Below, one piece after another: positions 1-12,989 of a stretch of DNA of 64,000 bases. This DNA is from Chrysoperla carnea (Eukaryota > Arthropoda > Insecta > Neuroptera > Chrysopidae): contig NC_058337.1 of assembly GCF_905475395.1 (NCBI RefSeq), positions 112,400,368 through 112,464,367 of the forward strand, written 5' to 3'. Below the pieces are notes generated by a model. It did no database searches. It had not been told where the DNA came from and was given only the letters and a program-made list of their open reading frames with translations. The translations under genes were made by a program, and so were the position numbers. Within the stretch, counting starts at the first letter, position 1. Each line of letters begins with the position of its first letter.

Positions 1-1973
1 CTCCAAATACAGTTTTTGAACTAGCAATGATCTAGGGAACTGAAACATAACTCCATCCAAGCGACTGGATCATAAATCTTTTTATATTCATGTTTATGGC
101 ATTAAAAATCATAAGGGGCATTATTGGACACCCATACAGTCAAGAATTTAATAACATTCAATAACAACAAAATACTTACCTACCTCAAGCACAATAATAA
201 AAATTCATAGCAGGTGATTAAGATAATTTTATGCTCTTTTTTGGTAGTATACAAACAAAACCAGCTTTTTGATTTTATTATTCTTTTTGTGTCTGATATT
301 TATCACATATATACATCCAAAACCAAACCCGTCGTCAATGAAACCATCGTTTATAAATTAATTGATTTTTTTACTTTTTAGCAATGAATTGTAATTATTT
401 TTTATTTCAATAATGTCTCGTAGTCAAATCGGGGAGTTATTAGGGATAGACTCATAAATGTTACTAATCAAATCGAAATCTTCTATCTTAAATTATTTTT
501 AAATTTCCAGAAATTTGAAGAGAAAATTCATTCAAACAATATTTTGATAGTATCAGCAGCAGGTACCAGTTTTTTGTTTGTTTAACGAGAGATTTATTTG
601 TGTCGAGACTTTCTTCAACAAGCGAAGATTCGCTCATCCTAAGGGTGGTATTGAGTACCAAAGATCAAATTTTGAGTTGAATTGATTCAGAAAAACGAGG
701 ATTGAATGAGTATCACTTAAAGTATATAAAATGCCAATCAAAATTTAGGAACGATATTCTATATTTTTATTAAATTTTTATCGATAATTGTTTTAAAAAA
801 TTGAAAGAAACCTTAAGTCAAAATCGTATAATTTCAGACAGGAATAAAAGCAAAATTTTAAAGTGGATTTTAGAGATTTGAGTATACAAATTGGACAGGA
901 TTTAATCTCGGACTATCAGAGAAAATCGTGATCTAAAATACTTCTGTCTACTTTTAATGAAGTTAAAAAGTGTCTCTGTTGAGTGCAAATTTAAGTGATA
1001 AGTGTCGAATTGTCATAGTCTTTTCAAAAAGAGTTTATCAAGAGATAGAAATTACACTAAGATAATTTTGAGATAATTGTGGCCCACTAACCCTAAGTTA
1101 TTACATTTATGGTATTTTCCAAAAAATTCAAATATCTACAAGAAAAAAAAAAAAACAAAAAACTTACCTTTATTCTCAAAACTAATCTAGATTGAAAAAT
1201 TTCATCACATTAGCACAAATTTTTCAGTTTTCACACAAAATTAACACATGAATAATGACATCACACAGAGCAAAAAAAATACACAGACATAAAAAAAAAA
1301 ACAATGACGTAACAGTTTATTTACGTTAGTGACAAACTGTCAACATATATTAAATAACGTTTTTATTAAAATTGATTCCATTGATTTGCTATTGATCTAT
1401 GTGATCGGTATCAAGAATATCAACTACAATAATCAAACCAATTACTAGTTATAATAAAATAGCCGTATAGTAAAACGTAGTAAAACTGTTACACGGATAG
1501 TAAAGCGAAATCGTATATATCAACCAACGGTTTGTTGTTTGTTTACCTATTGTTTATATGTTTTGTGTTGTATTGTTGCGCTTTTACACAACACATAAAA
1601 TATACAAAAGCAGTAACAACACACACACAGTGAGAGGAAAGCACACCAGAGCTTTTCGAACTTCGTTTGCTAGAGAATGAGAATATACTGTGCTCTAGTA
1701 GGTAGTATGGCTTGATGATGGGTAGGAAAAGGTAGTCAGAATCGACTACTAAATATATATATAAATATATACAGGATAATTTTCGAAAAGTTTCCATTCT
1801 TATGTTTGGAAAATAGAATGGAAAATTAAAAAACGGAAAAAGTGTGTATAGACATATTTTTAGGAAAATGAAAATTTGATATTTTTCTTCTTTATACGGG
1901 TATGTCTACAAAATGAAACTCTTAAAGAGTGGATTCTTCTAAATATTTGGGCAAAGAAATTTCATTCCGGGAT
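1..1973. other. Gene-poor AT-rich flank
   Basis: I see no convincing coding region here. A good minus-strand splice donor (AAG followed by GTAAGT, reading down from about 1172) and another donor-like site near 175 could belong to an untranslated exon of a gene lying outside the window, but no open exon joins them. The minus-strand open frame at 1543-1797 is low-complexity and resembles no family I know. Confidence 0.5.
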
Positions 1974-2505
1974 AGAACTGCGGGGGAAATACGACAGAGA
2001 ACAACTGATGCTTGGAAGTGGTATTGGAGTCTCAAGTTTATTTTCAAAGCTCATATTCCTTTATGCTTGAAGTAAAAAGTCATGGACTCGTTCATTTTTC
2101 CGATATTGACCTACGGCACAGCGACTTTATTTTTGAGCAGAAGTGACTACAACTAACTTAGAACATATAAAAGGGGTATGGAAAGGAGCATGGTGAACAT
2201 TAAACTTATACAAGAAATACCACCATCCGGAATTATCATCCGAAATACGAAAACAAAAGTAAGAGATGTAGTCACCTCTGTGATGAGACTGAAGTGACGA
2301 TGAGTCGGACACATAGCGCGAATGAAAGACGATCGTTATACTATCCGAAGTACGATGTGGATACCGTACGGCCATAAAAGAAGAAAAGGTATACTAATAC
2401 GTAGATGGCATGACGATCTGAAAAGAAAGTTTTCAGTAGAGCGTTGGTCTCGTCTAGACAAAGATTCTGGAATTCTCTTGAAGAGGCTTTGCCCAATTTA
2501 TGGGA
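1974..2505 (+). pseudogene. Decayed RTE-like LINE, end of reverse transcriptase ORF
   Basis: In one frame (codon starts divisible by 3) the translation reads through the region that follows the polymerase domain in RTE-type non-LTR retrotransposons. Recognisable blocks are LKFIFKAHIPLCLK, KVMDSFIFPILTYG, VRDVVTSVMRLK, VGHIARMKDDR and a terminal RRWHDDLKR block. Several in-frame stops break it; two fall where the family has tryptophan in the RLKWRW-GH block and look like TGG to TGA changes. The 5' part with the endonuclease and catalytic YXDD box is absent, as expected for a 5'-truncated insertion. The 3' end fades into a short TAT-rich tail near 2510-2530. The family is inferred from these motifs; the exact clade is unproven. 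Confidence 0.8.
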
Positions 2506-3559
2506 TATCTATAGGCTATTATTATTATACGGGTAGGTATTCATGGTCAAGTAGCACTTACCTGTGTGTTTTTGGAACCACATGTTATTTTGTACCAGAT
2601 TCTTCACAACTTGTGTTTGAAAATTTCTTGGCTAAAACTCAATTTTTGGTTCCTGATTTTACGGATTTCCAAGGCTTTAATTTAGCCCTGAACCCGTGAA
2701 AACATTATTATTTTGGGAATTTGCTGGTAAAAAGTTTTTTGGTGGAACTTTTTTGAACTTGAAAATACCTGAAATCATATATGAATGATGAGTAAATTTT
2801 TTATCACTTCCGGTGAAAAATTCTCACAGCATGAGCAGAAAATTAAAGCTCGTTTGGAAAATGTTTAGAAGTATGCAAAATATGAACGTTTAAAATTCCT
2901 AATTAAACGAAAAGGAAGATAAAGATTAATGTCGTCATTTACGGTATCACCATAGAGATTACATATAGAACTCTGTTTTCTCTGAAAGAGATATAGGTAA
3001 CAATCTTTGAATGCTTATAACTTCTTCGTTTTTTAGTCAATTTTAATTTAACTTCCAAATTTTACTATGGTATCAAATCAACTCTTACGTTTTTATGGGT
3101 AACAAATTCGATATCAGTCAACTTTATTTTCCACCTCGTCTTTGAAGTATAAGGGCGGAAACTTGATGAAAACTCAACCTGTATATGTATATACATATAA
3201 TGTACAACGGAATATTATGGCTGGCTGAATGGCTGGCAATGGTGGCGAATATGACAGAGAAAACGGGGGTTTTGTATCGTAGTTGTGTTATATGGTATAA
3301 AGTTGAAATGCACATATACACTATACAATACAACTGAGATGTGTGTTTAAACAAAGTACAATATATTTGATAATCTTGTATTATAGATAAAGATAGGTTT
3401 ATATATGTATAATGTAACGTTTAATATGATTGGTTCAAAACGACGTTATATATATGAATGTATATGTTATATATATATATTGTATATAATATAAATATAT
3501 AGTGGTTTTAATTATATTTGAGTTTCGAGGTGTCTACAATCTCGATTATCAGTGCTCAA
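2506..3559. other. Intergenic, AT-rich
   Basis: No gene seen. The last kilobase before the SINE is increasingly TA-rich, with short TA dinucleotide tracts around 3395-3500. Confidence 0.5.
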
Positions 3560-3901
3560 AAACTATTGTAAGAGTCTAAATGGCCGCGGCCGAGCGGTCT
3601 AAGGCGTTAGACTTTGACCGATCGTCTATTTAGACTTAGGTTGCGGGTTCGAATCCAGGCAGCGGCAGTGTGAACAATTAAAAATAAAATTAATGGGTGC
3701 GATAGAATTGATCACATTGTCGTCGCTTGTATAAGAAGGAAGTAACCGAATCCACCCATATCAAAATGTAATTGTAAACATGTATGAAGTTAAATAAATA
3801 AAGATTAACAAATAATGATGTGGGTGGCCTCTGTTATAGGCGCACATGTCAGAGTAACGTAGGTTAAACCCCATCATTATTATTATATAAACTATTGTAA
3901 G
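3560..3901 (+). mobile_element. tRNA-derived SINE with target-site duplication
   Basis: The head (about 3581-3667) resembles a Leu-type tRNA gene. A box A GGCCGAGCGG lies at 3588-3597 and a perfect box B GGTTCGAATCC at 3646-3656; the last bases of the head pair imperfectly with its start (GCCGCGG with CAGCGGC). Two bases are missing between the acceptor and D stems and the T stem has mismatches, so it is not a working tRNA. A ~170-bp unrelated body follows and ends in an ATT-type tail (about 3872-3888). The 13-mer AAACTATTGTAAG occurs exactly at both ends (3560-3572 and 3889-3901) and marks a target-site duplication. SINEs of this kind are transcribed by RNA polymerase III and moved by a partner LINE. 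Confidence 0.88.
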
Positions 3902-3949
3902 CTATCCAAATTTAAGCCTATCTTATTCACACAGATGGAAAAATTTGTT

Positions 3950-4300
3950 CTTTAGAATTAGTTCTTTTAAAAAACTCCCGACAAATTTTTCGTGTACGGG
4001 ACCCTAAGCTCGCATTTGAAACATATCTAAGAACACTTTGCATTAAATTGTCTTTTTCCTTAAAGCCTTCTCCAAACCGAGCCGATTTAGAAAATTATCG
4101 CCAATTTTTATTTTTAGTTCGGGTATGGAACCCTAAATTCGCACTTGAAGCATAGCTAAGATCACTTTCCATTAAATTACCTTTCCAACAAAACCAAAAA
4201 AATCAAAATCGGTTCATCCGTTTCGGCGCTACAATGCCACAAACAGACAGACACACACACATAGCGGTCAAGCTTATAACACCCCTTTTTTAGTTTCTGG
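3950..4300 (+). repeat. Dispersed non-autonomous repeat (family A), partly duplicated
   Basis: Two imperfect copies of a ~75-bp block (starting near 4007 and 4130, sharing ACCCTAA, then GCA, TTGAA and CATA-CTAAGA words) are followed by the phrase ATCGGTTCATCCGTT, a CAGACAGACACACAC run and CTTATAACACCCCTTTTTT. This phrase order recurs as interspersed repeats in many insect genomes. A related copy lies at 45600-45860 in this window. Confidence 0.6.
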
Positions 4301-7300
4301 GTTTAAAAATATCGAGCATCGTGCAAAACAACGCCCGAAAGAAAGTTTTTCTCAGAATCACTTTTTTTACTCAAACTTACGTATTCGAACTCTCTGTTAT
4401 GTTCCTACAATTTCTACACCAATAGGTACATTTTCTATGTGCGTATTTTCGTATGTTCGTTCGGAATCTTTCGTCTCGATTATCTCGCGAACCATTTATG
4501 ACATTAACACGTGTCTGAGCTTATTCGAAGTGTAATCGCGTATTTAGGAACTGAAAGAGTTTTCAGTAGAATTCTTTGAGCCGGAAACTGGAAAAAACTG
4601 AAAAAACTGAATAAACAGAATCTGAATAGTGGATAAAACACATCATTTGTCTATGGAGATAATGATCTATGACGGCTAACAAGAACTTTTTTTTAATGGT
4701 TTTTCCCCCTCTGGGAAATTCAGTACCCCACCGACTATGTACTGCCCATTTTTTTTTTTTTTAACTTTTTACCCAAAATATTGATTATGTTCCAAGTAGG
4801 CTTTGATTATATTAAACTCATTTTTTCGAAGGAAAATGTCGTAACTGTCATAATAAATTTCCTGAAAATTCAGGACTATATCCTTGAATGTAGATGTATA
4901 TGTATGTAATGCATCGTTGTATCGTGTATCGTTGTATTTTGTATATATTTTTACATAAGCTAAAGAAGGACAACGCTAATACAGTACACCAACGACATCA
5001 CATTCTGTATGTGGGTTTAGGAGGTGAAAGAAAATTGGAAAAACGAATAAATGTCTCAAAAAGTCACTGATAGATTATCTTTTGTCTAATTGTAAGTTAA
5101 ACAACAGATAATTAACCAAATATTGATAAAGTATAATAACTCCAAAAAGTTCTTATGAACGTCTCTCTAAAAATAGTTATAAGTTTTACATTGGTAATAT
5201 ACAAATCCTATATTGAACTGTCTTCAAAGTGATGTTATATATTGTAAAGAGAAGAATTTTCTTTGGGCTAATTTGAGAAATGTCCCTATATACCTCATTT
5301 ACCTTTAGGGCCTCGCGTTATTTTATTTATTTTTAATTATGTTTCTTTTAATACTTTATTTCTTTTATATAATTTATTTATTGAATACTGCAACACATTC
5401 GATTTGCCTAAAAACTATCAAAATACCTAAAATGATTCGAAATGCGACAATGACATCGAATAATTATCTAACCAGCTCACTAATTTAAGTCGAAACTTAT
5501 CTAAGGTAAACTAAATGCTAATATTTTGTATTTCGAGATAGAAAAATGAGATTTTTTTAACACATCCCATTCGTTGTTCTTATGGGCCAAGGATCTCCAT
5601 AAGGATAAAGACGGCCTTGATTTGACAAAGAAATAATCATCAGTTCATGACAAATATTTTCCCATCCTGGCAAGCGGAAAATTATGACAAGCAGAACTCG
5701 TTTTTCTCAAAATATGTTTAAGATCGTTTTTCAAATTTTCTATTTATCTAGTTTATCAAAATTTGCAGAAACTGCAATCGTTTGATTCAAGTATTTTCTA
5801 AAATATCATCCGAAATTTGCAGTATTGGACCCAATATTTTGAATAAATTTTCGACCGTCTCAAGAGCTATTCATTTAATTTTCTTTTTGTTTTTTTAAAA
5901 TCAAAATTTCCTTTTTCATATGATACTGAGTGTTATCGATATTGTTTAAAACAATTATCGTTTTTTTAATTTTCTTAGATGAATGAAATCTATTGTTTCG
6001 GAATTCGATAATCTGCTATATTAATGTAAACCCAATAATCACAAAAGGTGCGTTCATTTGACATTGTGTCGACGACCGCCCCGAAATACTACATTCATTG
6101 TCTAAACTACACGATAAATAACTGATTTCATTATTTTCTATCAATATTCATACGTATACGACATCATATTCATACATTTCCATATAAATATTATTTCAAT
6201 TTCCATATAAGTATTAGAAATCCTTCGTCCAGGAGTTAGTGATCAATTTCATAATATTAAAAGTTAATCATCAATCCGAGATTATCAATTATTTTATACG
6301 AATTTGAATTGAAGATACAGTTCAACCAAAGCGGTTGTGCTTAATCGATCTACCTTCAAGATATTTCATTCGCTTGGCTAGCATTTTCTAGCTACTCCTG
6401 ATTGAAAAGTATTAGAAATAAAAAAAGTTTATTTACTTTACAATATTGAGAATCAAGATTTTATGTGAATTTAATAGATACTACTTACAACATATAAAAA
6501 ATGACCGACTGTCAAGAAAAGTTATTTGTCAACTTCTAAAAGAATGTCTTGATGTCTTAGTGTAAGCACTGAAGATTTGTGTCATTGCTCACTGCTATGT
6601 TGCTTATTACATCAAGATTTTTATTAAAAATACAAAAAATTCTTCGTCTGAAAACAAAAAACTATTTAGAAACTGAATAAAATTTTCAAAAACCAAAGAT
6701 TTTGAACATTAATCAATTTGGCCTTTCAAATACTAAAAGCGGCTTTTGATTGGATTAAGTTTTTTGTAACTAAAGCCAACGTATTTTTGACTTTCATTAG
6801 GATACGACGAAGATATCCCAATTTGGAACTTTGTGGACCGTAGAATAGAATATTTTTCTAAAAATTCAACCTTTTAATAAATTAGTTCAAAATTTAAACA
6901 AATTTTGTCAAGATCAGAATTTTGCATTATTATCGGTTATATTCGACGATTTGTAATTCATTCCGGAAATTCGATGTTTTCCCAAACAACTAATTTTTAT
7001 ACAATCTAAGAAAAAGAATGTGGCAAAATTCAGCTTTGACTTTGATTTCAGCTACTTGACTTTTTTTCTTATTTTCTTTCTTTGAAGTAATTTAAAATAA
7101 AAAATAATTTAAAAAACCCGACTGGCTATTCAATGATACCCCAGTTAACATTGATCGCCGACTTTCAGTTTTTTCGTCATCTTGTCGACATATTGCATTT
7201 TCATTACTGCCCCACCTTTAGTGACACCTGCAAGATTAACACAAATCCATTGACGTAGGAATCATCAAAATCGGCCTTCGCGTTTGCTCTCTAGTGTGTC

Positions 7301-7835
7301 TCAAAGGAACATACATAAATATAGCATGATTAACACATTTCCACTACTTCGTGCAGTCGGCTAATAATTAAATAAAAATCATTTAATAGTTTCAGAGAAT
7401 GATAAAAAAAATTCACCAACTCCCATTCTATCTGTATGAGTATGTATATTGACTATGTGTAAAACTTTTTATGATGTGTGATATACTTGGTTATAGTGAA
7501 AATCGGGGGCAAAAAGATGATCGTAAATCGATTTTTTGTTGTTGATTATATGTAATTTTATGTTTAAAAACGTAAATATCTATCTGATTTGATATTTACA
7601 ATACATACAGAATATTTTCCATCCGAAAGATGATGGGTTTATTAAAATATTTGAAATATTTTCCTGCTACAGCAATGATTTTCTATTATTGGTAGTAGTA
7701 GGTATACAACCTTTTTCTTGACATAAAGTTCTATAAACCTTAGAACGTTTACTCTTTCAATGAGGGAAAACTCCTTCTAAATTCCATACAGTTTTGAATT
7801 AGCTTCCGAAACAGTTATAGGAGTGGCGGCATTGG
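4301..7835. other. Intergenic, no gene recognised
   Basis: I found no open, spliceable coding stretch and no recognisable transposase or reverse transcriptase. Composition is AT-rich with scattered homopolymer runs (for example poly-T near 4750). Probably old repeat sequence. Confidence 0.4.
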
Positions 7836-8340
7836 TTTCAAGAAGGTGGAGTCCTGATCACGAAATTAAGAACGATAGCTAGCGAAAAACTGACATCACA
7901 GCTGAAAAAAATGATCCACAATTAGTGGGATTCAAAAAAAATTCATTCAAATCGGATCAAATTGGCCTGTGTTATCATAAAAATCGAATTTTTTAACTTT
8001 ATGACGTCATCAAAATCCAAAAATTTTAATTTTGCTCTATCACATCCAAATGTTATCCAATTTTGATAAACCATGTATGTTATCCTACTAAATTTGCTGT
8101 ATATTTTTTTCAAATTTGTGATCAAAATAAACCTAGCTATAATATGTATCAAGAATGTGGAGTCTTGGTCCTGGAGTTAAGCAAATAAGTGATAGCTAGC
8201 GAAAAACTGGCATGGCAGTTAAAAAGTATGACCCAAAATTAGTGGGTTTCAAAAAAAAATTCAATCAGATCGGCTCAAATTTGAATGTGTTATCAAAAAA
8301 ATCGAATTTTTTAAGTTTATGACTTTATGTAAATTAATGA
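7836..8340 (-). repeat. Tandem dimer of a ~311-bp repeat (family B)
   Basis: The block beginning AAGAAGGTGGAGTC near 7840 recurs as AAGAATGTGGAGTC near 8151, a period of about 311 bp, and the second unit is truncated near 8340. Shared landmarks are TAGCTAGCGAAAAACTG, AATTAGTGGG and a conserved ATCGAATTTTTTAA word. The reverse complement matches the units at 28342-29010, including the ATGACGT-AT core and the run describing GATAGAGCAAAAT. This is a dispersed satellite-like or tandem-dimer repeat. Confidence 0.7.
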
Positions 8341-8554
8341 GCGCCTTTTACATGATTCTTTTGTTTTACGTATAAAATATACGTTTAGTTTTGCACCTCT
8401 ATTTATGTTGTTTGTTTCTCCAAAATGTTCTTCGAATCGTTCTGATCAAAAGCTCTGATGGCAACAAAATTTTTAAACGAGTTGTTTTCAGCTGTGGGCG
8501 ATTAAAGCTACGATTATATTATAGTTATAGTATATGACTAGGAAAATGTCTTTC

Positions 8555-8625
8555 TGTGAAACTTTTTCAAACAAACAAAAGCGTAACAAACAAATAAAGT
8601 CACTTTTATAATATGTGGGGATTAT
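8555..8625. repeat. Fragment of the dispersed GCGTAACAAAC repeat
   Basis: A short stretch with AAAGCGTAACAAACAAA followed by CACTTTTATAATAT resembles the 3' end of the repeat at 41713-42113. Too short to define boundaries. Confidence 0.4.
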
Positions 8626-8980
8626 TTTCTAGTTTTACTACCTTGTTGACTACCTACTATTAAAACTGTTCAGCTTAGAAATTCCTGAGTCAGAAATGCT
8701 CAAGTGGCAAACCAATACTACTTACTGCCATTTGAACATAATATATAAAGTATAAAATTATTAGAAAAGCTAATTATACTTTAAACAAAATAAGTATAAA
8801 AATTGGCATAAAACAAAAGCTTAAGTTTAACTCTATAGAGCTATTGTATATTGTAAGCTTTTTATTGTAATATACAATACAAACATTAAAACTGCATATA
8901 ACATGTAAAATGTTTTAGCTCATATATACTTTATATTTGTAACAGAATACACACAAACGTTATTAAGATAGTTGTACCAA

Positions 8981-9840
8981 GTCTTATGGCACGCCATTTT
9001 ACTATTTAATGTCCGAAAAAAAATGATCGTAATAATAATACATTATTATTATGTTATCATCATAATAATTCTCTATTTCCATTATGTACATAATTTTAAT
9101 TCAATCATTTTTATTATGTACATAATTTTAAATCTTTATTTCCATTATGTACATAATTTTAATTCAATCATTTTTTTTTAATCTAATTCAAATAAAATTA
9201 ACATATGGCACGCCATTTTACTATTTAATGTCCGAAAAAAAATGATCGTAATATTAATACATTATTATTATGTTATCATCATAATAATAATCATTTTCAT
9301 TATGTACATAATTTTAATTCAATCATTTTTATTATGTACATAATTTTAATTCAATCATTTTTATTATGTACATAATTTTAATTCATATTAAATAGTAAAA
9401 CGGCGTGCGATATATTTCCATTATGTACATAATTTTAATTCAATCATTTTAATATGTACATAATTTTAATTCTCTATTTCCATTATGTACATAATTTTAA
9501 TTCAATCATTTTTATTATGTACATAATTTTAATTCTCTATTTCCATTATGTACATAATTTTAATTCAATCATTTTTTTTTAATCTAATTCAAATAAAATT
9601 AACTGATTTATTATTATGTATCATCATAATAATAATACATTTTTATTATGTTATCATCATAATTTTAATTCTCATCTCTCTTTTCTCATCTTATCTCATA
9701 TCAATCTCTCTTTTACTAAGATTTATTTTACAAAATATAAAATATAAAATATAAAATTTCTGATTGAAAAAAAATAATAAATTAATTTTTTTCTCGATAA
9801 AAATTAGCCTATTAAATAGTAAAATGGCGTGCCATAAGAC
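8981..9840. mobile_element. MITE with perfect TIRs and an enclosed smaller copy
   Basis: The left end GTCTTATGGCACGCCATTTT (8981-9000) continues for about 10 more bases and is mirrored at 9811-9840, giving terminal inverted repeats of about 30 bp. A second TIR pair lies inside: a direct copy of the left end from 9205 and an inverted copy ending near 9411 (with CGGCGTGCGAT instead of TGGCGTGCCAT), which delimit a ~207-bp smaller element. The interior is a minisatellite of about ten units built on ATTATGTACATAATTTTAA at roughly 32-bp spacing. There is no coding capacity. The superfamily is not clear because no obvious target-site duplication was found. Confidence 0.8.
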
Positions 9841-10903
9841 CTAACAAGACTTGCAAAACCAAAATCGTTAAAAAAAGATAGTCAATACCAAAGAATACAG
9901 ATACATAGCCATACGCAACTAATTATAATATAAATATTTATTATCTATTATCTAAAAAATTTTGACAAATGTCAAAACAGCTTGAACAGCTAGCTAGTCA
10001 TTAAAATGCGTTTCATAAATGGCTGCATTTACAGGACAATTTTAGTTCAAATTTATGAGGAGAGATTCTCAATAGGGGGTTTAAATACCAAACTTACCCT
10101 CCTTCACTCGCATGGGCCTGCCCTGAAGTAAACTGTAAAGATTACATGTTGAAGAAACCACCTTGTTCCATGGTTCATACCTACATTTTTATCTATAGTT
10201 TACAATATTTAAATTATTGAAAAAAAAAATACATAGTGATGAGAAATAACAATGCCATTCATAAATAGAGATTATTCCATTGTGATATTTTAATGCATAT
10301 GGCTTTAAAAAAGACATAATTATAAATATTAAACGTTGGTACTATACTCTCGCCTTCTTTTAACTTGATCGTGGTGTGGCTTAGCGAGTCTAGTCGCCGT
10401 AAAAATCAATTAAAGTCGTTTTATGACAAGATAAAATTTATTATCAAAAACCATAACATATTTTTTCGTTAGCATCGTCAACCTTGAAGTAACCTAAGAC
10501 GAATGAACGAGATGAGACAGTTTGTTGTAATTTTTACTTAAACTGTCTTCAGTTAAGTTAATTGTGACTAGTGACTGACTGACATATTCTTTCTATAAAT
10601 AAATCTTTTGGAATGTTTTATTTATTACCATCGAGTATATGAGGAACGTTATTAAGGTCGACCAGACTTCTGATCGAAGATCATAGAAAAGAATTTGGGA
10701 AATCCAGGTACACGTACTACTTCGAAGGCAGTCCTTGTTGACCTACCACTACTAAGTTGACCTACCGCTAAAAATATACAAAGTCTATGCTCAAATGATT
10801 GAAAATTAAACGCAAAATGATTTAAATGGAAAAAATAATTTTGTTAATTTTTTACACTGTATTAATCGGAATTACAATTCGAAGCAAAGAAATACTTGTC
10901 GTA
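9841..10903. other. Intergenic
   Basis: No gene recognised. A GC-richer phrase at about 10090-10135 (minus strand: acceptor-like TTACTTCAG, then a ~25-bp segment, then GGTAAGT) could be a tiny exon or a transposon remnant; nothing nearby joins it. Confidence 0.35.
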
Positions 10904-11160
10904 TTATAATATTTCGGCAAAACTTTCTCCAAATGTTGCCGGGAAGTAATTCATGACAAATTTTACGACCTTATGATCGCTCCCAACACACTTTTTGATC
11001 GAAATGATATCCAACAACGATGTTTTGTTGGAATATTTCACGATAATTTGATGAACTCCGTCGCTTGCTCCAATATCTTTTCCAATTAATTTTCTTTTCT
11101 TTAATCAAATTTCACGATGAGTTCGTTTGTAGCCTCGAAACAGACAGATCGGCCTTGACT
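10904..11160 (-). pseudogene. Possible RTE-type endonuclease fragment
   Basis: Reading down from about 11160, one minus-strand frame stays nearly open for ~85 codons and ends at TAA (10906-10904). It contains KCVGSDHKVVK, which resembles the GSDHRLV motif closing the AP-endonuclease domain of non-LTR retrotransposons, after a block resembling the K-S-L-L-D-I run. A single in-frame stop (TGA) lies upstream of LKKRKLIGKDIGASDG. It could be another part of a family like that at 1974-2505, but in the opposite orientation. The motif match is short, so an unrelated fossil is possible. Confidence 0.4.
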
Positions 11161-12989
11161 TTAAAAATGATCCAACCTTGACAACAATCGATATTGTCTC
11201 ATTACCCCTAAGCACTATCAAGCTATTATGTAAAATTACCCCTTTGTATATTTTCAAACATGAACCCCACTTCACAACACTTATCGTAATGATTGTTTGT
11301 TTCTATTTCTTTTCCATACATAAATTGAACTTTTGAACTTTTTCCTTTTGTGAGCCACTTATTTCAAAACATATCATATTTCTAAGATTTTCCAAAGTGT
11401 TTATGGCAAGAAAAATGTTCACTAGTTCAATTTATGTAGGAAAAATAAATAAATAATAATCAAACAGCGGGCCTGCCATGACAGAAGGTTGGTCTAGACA
11501 ACTTTCTCTTATTAAAACAAAAAATATTGAAAAATTTCAATGTTATTTGTACAACCTTGTTATTCGATAATTGGTATTGTTTTTTACTTGTTTAATTCAA
11601 TCAAAACGACATCGATAAATAATCTGTTTGATTGATACATAACATGAAAATTCTTTAAAATCATTCTTAACTCCGTCACTTCACTACAAGATGCTGGTTC
11701 CAATCGCTGAAAATGTTTTTTTTTTCGGTTCTTCAAAAAAAAAAATCCTGAATTTATAATATTATGCGCGGATCCAGATAAGGAAATACACAATAAAATA
11801 TTGTTTTTCTTATAGCCCGAATCGAATATCTAAAATCGTGTACAGGGATGAGAAACGAGTCATTCAATCACAGAATTAATCGAATTTTTGTGTCTATGAA
11901 CTCCAGCTGATTTGGCGATTAGCTAATTATTTCATTTTAAAATTGTTAACTTACAATAATAATAACTGTACAAAAATTATCGGTGATTGAGTACAAAAAG
12001 TTTTCATCATGAAGAAAATTTATTACAGATTCTGTTTATGCAAAACAAAAATATTACCTAACAGCACTTTCCAAAAAGAAAACATAAAAAAACTTTGATA
12101 TTTGACGCTTTTACGATGTTTTTAGAGCATTTTATTACAATTACATCAAACAAATTGCCTAGTTTACGATAATTTTAAAGCATTTTATCACATTTACGTC
12201 ATACAAATTGCCTAGTTGACTACACAACAGCCGAACTACTTTAAATCGCTTAAACTTTGTTGCGTTCAACAGCCTCGAACATACTTTTGAGACGTGGTGA
12301 CATCTATAATTGTTTAACTGTATCACTATAGTGAAATCGTTTATTATTACAATAACTTAAACGAAACAAGCAACAAGTTACAAATTACAACAATATATTT
12401 GCGTTTCTGACGTAAATCAATACTCGATGGTTGCGCTCATAAAATTGAATCAAACAATAAAACCATTAGCGTATCACATTAGTAGTCGTTATAGGCTAAC
12501 CGTAGAATCAATAATCTACGAATTAAACTGATAAAACCAATATTAAAATAAAAATCATGAGAATTATTGAGGTCCACTTTCTCTCTCTTCATAATGATTA
12601 AAATGTATCGACATTTTTTCCAACCACCAATTATATAAACATAAAGGTGTATTTTCATGCTGACGCTTGACGCTGTTTCAGCGTCAAATTAGGTCATGTG
12701 GTCTGTTTACTGCTGCCATCTTTAAAAAACTTTAAACTTCACATCGCCGCGCAGTTTAGCTTTTTGTTTTCAGAATTGATTAGGATATCGCGATCGCAAG
12801 ATACGGTGGCGCCGCGCAGCGAGGATTAGTGGAAACTATTATAGAGGATTTTGAGTTTTGACAGCTACACAAGTGCTGAATGTTTTTGTTGTTGAGATGG
12901 AAATTATCAAAAATGAAAAACGTTGTGGTGTTCCCCAGTGTGGGAAAACAAGATCTACAGGCGTCAGTTGTCGCACAATGTCGCAAAAA
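11161..12989. other. Intergenic with a CpG-rich patch at its end
   Basis: No gene recognised in 11161-12650. From about 12740 to 12830 the sequence becomes unusually rich in CpG (GGCGCCGCGC, CGCGATCGC) compared with its surroundings. On the plus strand at 12897-12960 an open frame includes KRCGVPQCGKT, faintly like the start of a THAP zinc finger, but it does not continue convincingly. Confidence 0.4.

Noticed and set aside
3581..3667. Functional tRNA-Leu gene
   Set aside because: Missing bases between the acceptor and D stems, mismatched T stem, and a SINE body with target-site duplication follow directly.
9548..9754. Open frame in the MITE interior as a small protein
   Set aside because: It is a translation of the 32-bp minisatellite and low-complexity sequence.
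8981..9840. CRISPR-like array, suggested by the regular ~32-bp repeats
   Set aside because: The repeats are AT-rich, without unique spacers, and sit within TIRs in a eukaryotic genome.
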